From: Rosa chinensis
Lineage: Eukaryota > Streptophyta > Magnoliopsida > Rosales > Rosaceae
DNA: 64,000 bases
Assembly: GCF_002994745.2 (NCBI RefSeq)
Contig: NC_037092.1
Location: 80,967,324-81,031,323 of the forward strand
Direction: 5' to 3'
The position numbers and the translations under genes are program-made. Of the stretch, positions 58,014-64,000 are shown piece by piece (within the stretch, counting starts at the first letter, position 1; every line of letters begins with the position of its first letter). The notes under the pieces are model-generated. The model was not told the DNA's origin and made no database searches. It saw only the letters and a program-made list of their open reading frames with translations.

Positions 58014-58810
58014 CTAGATCGCATCTTTGCATTTTGGCCAGTCAACTCTACGTTGACATTCATCAACGGAGTGTGGTTCGATGTCATCGGTCTCAATAAT
58101 CTCACGCGCCACTGAATACGCGAATACATCATCGATGATGGTGGAGTTTCTTTCCCACGTCCCATGTATACTAGTGTAATTTACGGAGATCTCTACATTC
58201 ACACGGATAGGTTCTGACATTGAGGCGTCCCCCAATGATGTCTCTTGGACATAGCCATAATCCGGAACATTCTCATGGGACGGATTTTGAGTATCAATGA
58301 TCAAAGGATTTATGTGTGCCTCATTCGCTCTCTTTCTAGGGCAAGTATCATTCGAACCAATTGGTCTACCGCACTTCCTTGCAGAACCTGCGGCCATAGA
58401 CACCACATCATTGTCATTCTGGGCAATGACGCCATCTCCTGGTGTCACGGAGTGGCGTTATATCCAGTATTCGGGACATCGATCCTTGCAGGCACGTTTG
58501 CTGCAGGTATGTGTGATCACGTCACTTTGGCAATATCAGGCAGAGTATCTGCTACGTTCTGGAGCTTGATTAGTCTTCGCACTTCAAGTTCGGACTATGC
58601 AGTACGGGGATCGAGATGAGACATAGTGGGGACAGACCACGACAATTCCTGTCGTTCCTGTTGAACATCTGTGTTCTTATCTCCCCCTAACGATGGGAAG
58701 ACTGTCTCATCAAAGTGACAATCCGCAAATCTAGCTGTAAAGAGATCGTCTGTCAAGGGTTCAAGATAGCGGACGATAGTTAGAGTTTCATAGCCAACAT
58801 AGATGCCCAT
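58014..58810 (-). pseudogene. copia D integrase tail and linker
   Basis: Reads MGIYVGYETLTIVRYLEPLTDDLFTARFADCHFDE, the post-integrase segment seen in this lineage, then after a frameshift an acidic/Ser linker (KCGRPIGSNDTCPRKRANEA) and the end VDWPKCKDAI. Confidence 0.75.
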
Positions 58811-58847
58811 TCGTCATTGTGGACCCACCTTAGTACGCTGTGGCGGC

Positions 58848-59505
58848 TTAATAGGCATACCCAAAAATGCGTAAGTGCGAGATATCAGGCTCGTACCCAG
58901 TCACTAGTTGTAACACAGAGTAAGGTTGGGTTGCAGTGGGTCGTAGACGAATTAGCGTAGCTGCATGCAATATTGCATATCCCCAAGCAGAAACAGGGAG
59001 ATTGGTGCGCATAACCAATTTCCATGCTATCATCTGTAGTCGTTTGATAGCGGCTTCTGCGAGACCATTTTGGATATGAACATGGGGAACTGGATGCTCT
59101 ACATCAATCCCCAGTGACATGCAATAGTCATCGAACTTTTTTGATGTAAACTCCCCAGCATTATCAAGTCGAATTGACTTAATTGGATGGTCAGGGTACT
59201 GAGCCCGTAGACAGATAATCTAGGTGAGGAGTTTAGCATAAGCAGCATTTCGAGTGACAACAGCACGACATGTGACCAGCTTGTCGATGCATCAACCAAT
59301 ACCATAAAGTATTTAAAAGGTCCGCATGATGGTTGAATTGGTCCAGAGATATCCCTTTGGATTCTCTGTAAGAACGGAATGAGTATTTTAGGATCCTTTG
59401 TGTAGGACGGTCTCGGTCCTAATTTCTCGAAGGAATAGGCTTTGAAAAATGAGCGAGGGGCCTTAGAAGCAACCAATGAGGATTTGGGTCTGGCCTAAGA
59501 GTCTG
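58848..59505 (-). pseudogene. copia D integrase core
   Basis: Reads SFEKLGPRPSYTKD, FLQRIQRDISGPIQPSCGPFKYFMVLVDASTSWSHV, then in another frame VEHPVPHVHIQNGLAEAAIKRLQMIA, LPVSAWGYAILHAATLI and LRIFGYAY. The frame 5' of this joins the protease side once the solo LTR and one tagcg copy are removed, apart from one TAG. Confidence 0.85.
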
Positions 59506-59510
59506 TAGCG

Positions 59511-61292
59511 TGATAGGAGCACAAAGTGTGACGTTTTTAATATGTATTTTCCCTCATTTGGCTAAGTTATTCTGTTAGAATTACTAATTATAACATCATT
59601 TATGTTTTTAGGTACTTCAAGGTCGGAAATGGAGAAAAGAGCCGAAAAAGAGCAAAAATGAGAGTAAAATAAAGACAAGTCATTTTAGAAACTTTCCTCT
59701 TTCACTTTAGGAAATATTTCCTATTTTGTTTTAGGGAACTTTCTTTGAACTTTCCTATTAAAGAGAGAATTTAGGAGTCCATCAAATTAAGAACTCTTGA
59801 GTGATGAATTCAAGGAAAACTTAAAGAAAAAATCAGGAAGAATTCGAGGAGATAAAATGGAGTGTTTATATTCAATATTTATTCTAATTATCTTATTTCC
59901 TATTGATTATAACACTAATTAAATTCTGATTTTTTCTTGATTGTAGGAGTTCATTATGTGCACAATTGGAAGAAGAAATTAGTGCAATTCAAAGGAGAAG
60001 AATAAGGGATGTATCTGGTCACTATTCAAGGAATATACAATGAGTCATTAAGGGGAAAAGAGATCAGAAAAATCAAGACTTTGTCATGAGAAAATCAAGC
60101 AAATTTGGAGGAGAAATCACCTCATCACCTCAAGATGATTGGCCATGATTGCATCACAAGAGATGAGAATTCCACTATAAATAGCAGCCATTCTCTACTC
60201 CAAAATCATCACTTCTTCATACAAAATTCAGTTCATTAGCTTAGCTCTCTTCTCTCCAAAACCCTCTCCAAATATTCAGAAAAAGCCTCTTGTCGTGAAG
60301 AGCTTTAGGACTTCTCCAAGGCTGTCCGTGTTCTTGAAGGCCAAGCCTTGTGTTCTCTTGACGTTCTCCAAGCTTCCTTGAAGATCAAAAAGTGTAATTC
60401 ATGGCCCTTATTTCTGTTTTCGTACTCTTTAGTATTGAATTTCAGATTTCGTTTATGAACTTTATCATTGGAATTGGATTTTTGTTGAGAATGAGTTTAT
60501 GTTAGTAATTTTCAGATTTGTTTCTTTATGTTCTTGAGTTGTTTATGATATCTTTATAATCTGATTTTGTGTCATCCTTTATATCTTTAAGCATATGATT
60601 TTGGTTGAATAACTATGTTAATCTGCAGGTTAATAGAGCCAAATTTGTGTTCTGATTCACCTAATCGTTTTGGCGCATAAATTAAAGTGGTAAAGGCTAT
60701 GTACAATGGTCGAAATTATATGCTACATGTTTGTGCGTTTGTAACTTCTTATGGATGCATACATGTTTGAATTCAGAATTCTAATTGCACTTAATGATTC
60801 ATATTTAATGTTGACGGATGCTCTTCAGTATTAACGTGATGTTTTATATGAAATATTTTGAGTTACGGACTTTTCCTAACTTAGGAGATTAAAGAAGAAT
60901 TAAAGTGGTACTCGATCTCTTCAGACTTGTACTTCGAATTCATTTCTGATATTTAGTGTTGGCACGATTTTAGGTTGTTTAGATTGAAATAATTCATTGC
61001 ATGTTGATATGGTTTGGAAATTCTGTTTGAGTGTGAAGAAGTCGAAAACATGTATATATTTATCCTTTTGTTTTACTTCGTAGGAACTTAGAAACCAAAA
61101 GTTGAATCCCCCCTTTTGATGGTTGTTTCTTGTGTAAATTTGTAGATAAATACTTGTTTTATTAATTACTAATTTAAATTGACCCATCTTTGCAGGAGTA
61201 CCCTCAATCCCCGGTTAGAACGATCCCTACTTGCTTATATACTAACGAATGATAACAGGGTTTTAAATTGAGTGCCTATTTTGGCCACATCA
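59511..61292. mobile_element. solo LTR 3 (1782 bp) inserted in copia D
   Basis: Starts TGATAGGAGCACAAAGTG and ends GGCCACATCA, with a perfect 5-bp duplication tagcg (59506-59510 and 61293-61297). Removing 1787 bases restores the copia D reading frame from protease to integrase. No internal domain. TATA-like caccactataaatagc-type sequence near 60170-60185 suggests the LTR reads on the plus strand. Confidence 0.92.
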
Positions 61293-61297
61293 TAGCG

Positions 61298-62076
61298 CTA
61301 TTAGAAGCAAAATGTGTGACTACATCACCCATCATGGCGTTGGAACCATGGAAAGTGTCATCCATGGCATCTTGACCATAGGGAGGATCATCCATGGCAT
61401 CATGACCATGGGTAGCGCCATTTATGGCATTGTCACAAGGGACTTGGGTGGCCCTATGGTGTCCCAAGACAGCTGCAGCGCCAGATGTTGCGGTGGCTGC
61501 TGTCTTACTAAGTTCGGGAATTAATTTTCGATTCTTGCTTCTTCTCACTCTGAAGAATGGATGTCCGTGTGAATTTTTTAGTATACAGAGCATCATATCA
61601 CGACCAGGATGTCCTAGTCTGTCAAGCCAAAACTAGTATGTGTCAGAATCCAAGAGATCTTCTCTCATGACATTATTGGATTCAATTGGTCTAATGGTAG
61701 TGACATAAAGTCCACTAGATTGACACATAAACTTCTCTAAGATGGGCTTTCGTCCGCAATCATTAGAGGTAATGCAAGGAAACTCTTTTCATTTCTCAGT
61801 ATGCGTTTCCGCATGGAATCCGTTGGCTCTTATATCTTTAAAGCTCAATAAGGTTTGATTTGCCTTAGGAGCATAGAGAACTTTTGCGACTTTAATCAAG
61901 GTGCCATTAGGCAATAGAAATTGTGCCATTCCATGTCCTTGAACTAAACCTGATGGCCCAGCCATCGTAGTCACAGAGGAATGTGTAGGCAACATCTTTA
62001 AGAATAATTGCCTATGGCGTAGAATGGTGTGCGTAGTCGCACTATCCGCAAGACATTGTAGTTCTCTAGAATCCAT
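61298..62076 (-). pseudogene. copia D protease and pre-integrase
   Basis: Reads CLADSATTHTILRHRQLFL (aspartic protease, with Asp-Ser-Ala in place of Asp-Ser-Gly), VLYAPKANQTLLSFKDIRANGFH, and after a stop WLDRLGHPGRDMM. A repetitive insertion follows (61310-61445). Confidence 0.8.
61310..61445. repeat. minisatellite in copia D
   Basis: About four imperfect copies of a 30-bp unit around catccatggcatcatgaccat, read on minus as GHDAMDDPP, GQDAMDDT and HGSNAMMGD. Confidence 0.75.
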
Positions 62077-62436
62077 TCCTAAAAGAAAAGCTCGTAATTA
62101 AAATGGAATCGTAAAGAAAAGAACTTAACTTTTATTAATAAGCCAAACGGAATTACATGATTGTTTCTTTGACCAAAGAAAATCTAATCCAATAAACTAG
62201 CTAATGCAAAACAATGGAAGTCGTCTAACTTCTTTCGGTAATTCCAATGCAAATGTGACCAGGTAAGTAGAGAGATGTCGGTGGAGCGAGGCTCACTTAA
62301 GTACCACTTATCTCAAAACCTTCCTAGACATCACATTTACATCGGGTACGCCTACTTTGAAGAAAGATTAAACCATTGGCATCTACTACAAAAATAATAT
62401 GGCAATTGCCTACATCTATTGGAAAATAAAAGGGAC

Positions 62437-63540
62437 TTAATCAAAATCGCCAGTTTCTTGGCCCTTGAAGTCGTCCACCCTAAGAGCAACGTCATCCTCT
62501 TGATCTTCTTGCTCCATGTAGTGTGCCTCCCTTGCTTCACGATATGCCTTGTATGCATCTGCAACATTCTGGGATACTCTACATGCTTTGGCCCAATGTC
62601 CAGTTGATCCACATCGAAGACAAACATCATTATGGTCAGGCTCCCTTGATCGAGGCGTCTTTAGGGCTTGATTCGGAAGACCATTTCCCTTGGTGGCGTC
62701 ACCACCATGGTTGGAGGCTCCGCCTCCTTCTCTCTTCACACGTTGACCTCCACGGTTCCGTGCATGCCTCTCTTGGCGGTTTCCTTCCTCTTTGGGGCGA
62801 GTATATGGACCAGAATGTCTAGAATTGTCCCTTTTCTTAGGGTTTCGCTCCTTGCGTCCTCCTTTAAAGGCACAACTATAGTTAGACTCCGGAATAGACT
62901 TGGTTCCTACAAGTCTAGGATTATAGTTTTTCACAAGGATATTATCGTGCCTCTCAACTACGTTCATGGCACCAATAAGCTCATGAAATCTTGTGATATG
63001 TCCTGCATTCACATCAATCCGATAATTCTTAGAAATCATCAGTGCAGAGATGGGGAAGGTAGAGAAAGTCTTCTCGATCAACATCGTATCCGTAATGGTT
63101 TGTCCACAAACTTCCATCAAAGACTTGATACGAAAGGCTTCCGAGTTATAGTCAAGTATAGACTTGAAATCACAAAAGCGGAGGCTATGCCGTCTCACTT
63201 CTAAATCAGGAAGTAGGGAGTCACGAACGATGCCAAATCGCTGCTTAAGTTCCACCCATAGTTTTCTAGGGTTTTCCTCGTTGAGGTATTCACTTTGGAG
63301 CTAGTCATTTATGTGCCTTGTCATGAGAATTATGGCTTTGGCTTCATTTGCCTCTCTCATAGCTCTATTTGCTTCAAAAGCAGCAGTTTATTGAGGAGTA
63401 AGCACGTCCTGACTTGGCTCTTGGATGGTTTCCAGAAGTCCATCAACCTTAAGATGTTGGCGCACATCTCGAACCCACCTATGGTATCCTGTGCCAGTTG
63501 TCTCCAGTGGAACAAAGTTCAACTTGTTCAGGTTACTTAT
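62437..63540 (-). pseudogene. copia D gag
   Basis: The gag start ISNLNKLNFVPLETTGTGYHRWVRDVRQHL begins with ATA in place of ATG at 63540. Stops occur near 63390 and 63300, after which the same frame runs on as VELKQRFGIVRDSLLPDLEVRRH, through a basic linker (GPYTRPKEEGNRQERHARNRGG) to the zinc knuckle CLRCGSTGHWAKAC and an acidic end. All in one frame, so only point mutations break it. Confidence 0.85.
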
Positions 63541-63740
63541 CCTGAAAAACAACACAAGATTAAGGTTAGTTTTAGAGCGAAAAAGGCTACCACAAAAAAC
63601 TATAAAATTTCCGAGCGTAGTCGCTTCCAAGAAATTAGGGATTTTCTGAGCGTCTTGGAATCCGATTCCAAGAGGGGTTTTGGATTAGCTCCAAGCTTGA
63701 AGTGAGCACGAACCCCCACAGTTCGGCTTTTGGTCTCCCC

Positions 63741-64000
63741 CAAGGTTCTAAAAATCGCTAGGCTCTAGTTGGGCGGTGACCAAGAGCCTAGCGCCTAGGC
63801 GGGGACTAGGCGGTTTTTATTTATTATAAATACAAATAGATGTGGTAAATAATATTATAATTTAATTGAGTAATCCTAAAACCATTATCAATTCTTTCAA
63901 AAAAAAAAAAAACCATTATCAAATAGTATGATATTGTATAATTTATAATAATATGAATGGGTAATTGGGAATCGGTGTACAACTCATCCTAACTTCCTAA
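63741..64000. mobile_element. possible hAT-type MITE fragment
   Basis: caaggttctaaaaatcgctaggc at 63741 followed by gcgcctaggcggggactaggcgg words resembles a widespread plant repeat with a CAAGG-type end. The other end is not in the window or not recognisable. Confidence 0.35.

Larger units (their letters stand above)
55930..63740 (-). mobile_element. Ty1/copia retrotransposon D, decayed, split by solo LTR 3
   Basis: On the minus strand: leader, gag with zinc knuckle, protease, integrase, reverse transcriptase and RNase H, then a polypurine tract (AACATAAGAGGGAG) and a 3' LTR starting at 56196. The 5' LTR is not found in the window. Stops and frameshifts occur throughout, so it is dead. The protease (DSATTHTIL) and integrase (HIQNGLAEAAIKR) differ from those of copia A-C, so this is a different copia lineage. 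The left limit is approximate. Confidence 0.88.

Overview
This is a transposon-rich stretch of a plant nuclear genome. The evidence is a spliced 12-exon gene with GT-AG introns, a plastid-targeted J protein, tRNA-Met-primed Ty1/copia elements and large solo LTRs. It is a eudicot; I lean towards Rosaceae, but that is an impression from the style of the repeats, not something shown here.

Layout. 1-11462: two plus-strand copia elements side by side. The first (A) is cut by the window edge and interrupted at 3452-6107 by a 2.66 kb solo LTR with a perfect 5-bp target duplication. The second (B) has both LTRs, the primer site and a frameshifted gag-pol. 11463-15050: tandem repeats, a minus-strand cystatin-like gene whose exon 1 runs through a 17-base A/T homopolymer, and plus-strand cystatin-like remnants. 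15050-18590: gene-poor, with MITE-like hairpins and a possible LTR remnant. 18795-19256: an intact single-exon chloroplast J protein (DnaJ11 type), followed by a minisatellite. 20750-27771 (minus): VARICOSE/EDC4, the mRNA-decapping scaffold, with all 12 exons present and one single-base frameshift in exon 1. 29750-37099: three plus-strand genes for related, unrecognised 68-81 residue cysteine-rich single-pass membrane proteins. Genes 2 and 3 are separated by a retroposon with a 20-bp target duplication that itself carries a hAT-type element. 37704-38093: a MITE with long inverted repeats.

38180-53533 is a nest. An old minus-strand LTR element has about 6.9 kb of interior and no recognisable gag or pol (LARD-like), and much of that interior is degenerate tandem arrays. 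Inside it sit a younger minus-strand copia element (C, 42961-47726, gag deleted) and a second solo LTR (48858-51897). 53600-54763: a broken DUF4283 and AT-hook reading frame. 55930-63740: a decayed minus-strand copia element (D) split by a third solo LTR (59511-61292).

The host genes likely to be working are VARICOSE (cytoplasmic P-bodies), the chloroplast J protein and the three small membrane proteins; nothing suggests they share a pathway. The most notable observations are: a cluster of short hairpins in the first solo LTR with the same TCCCA loop but different stems; the three-gene cluster of small membrane proteins; the coding-free LARD built of successive tandem arrays; and a recurring pattern of single-base frameshifts at homopolymers that may be consensus error rather than biology.
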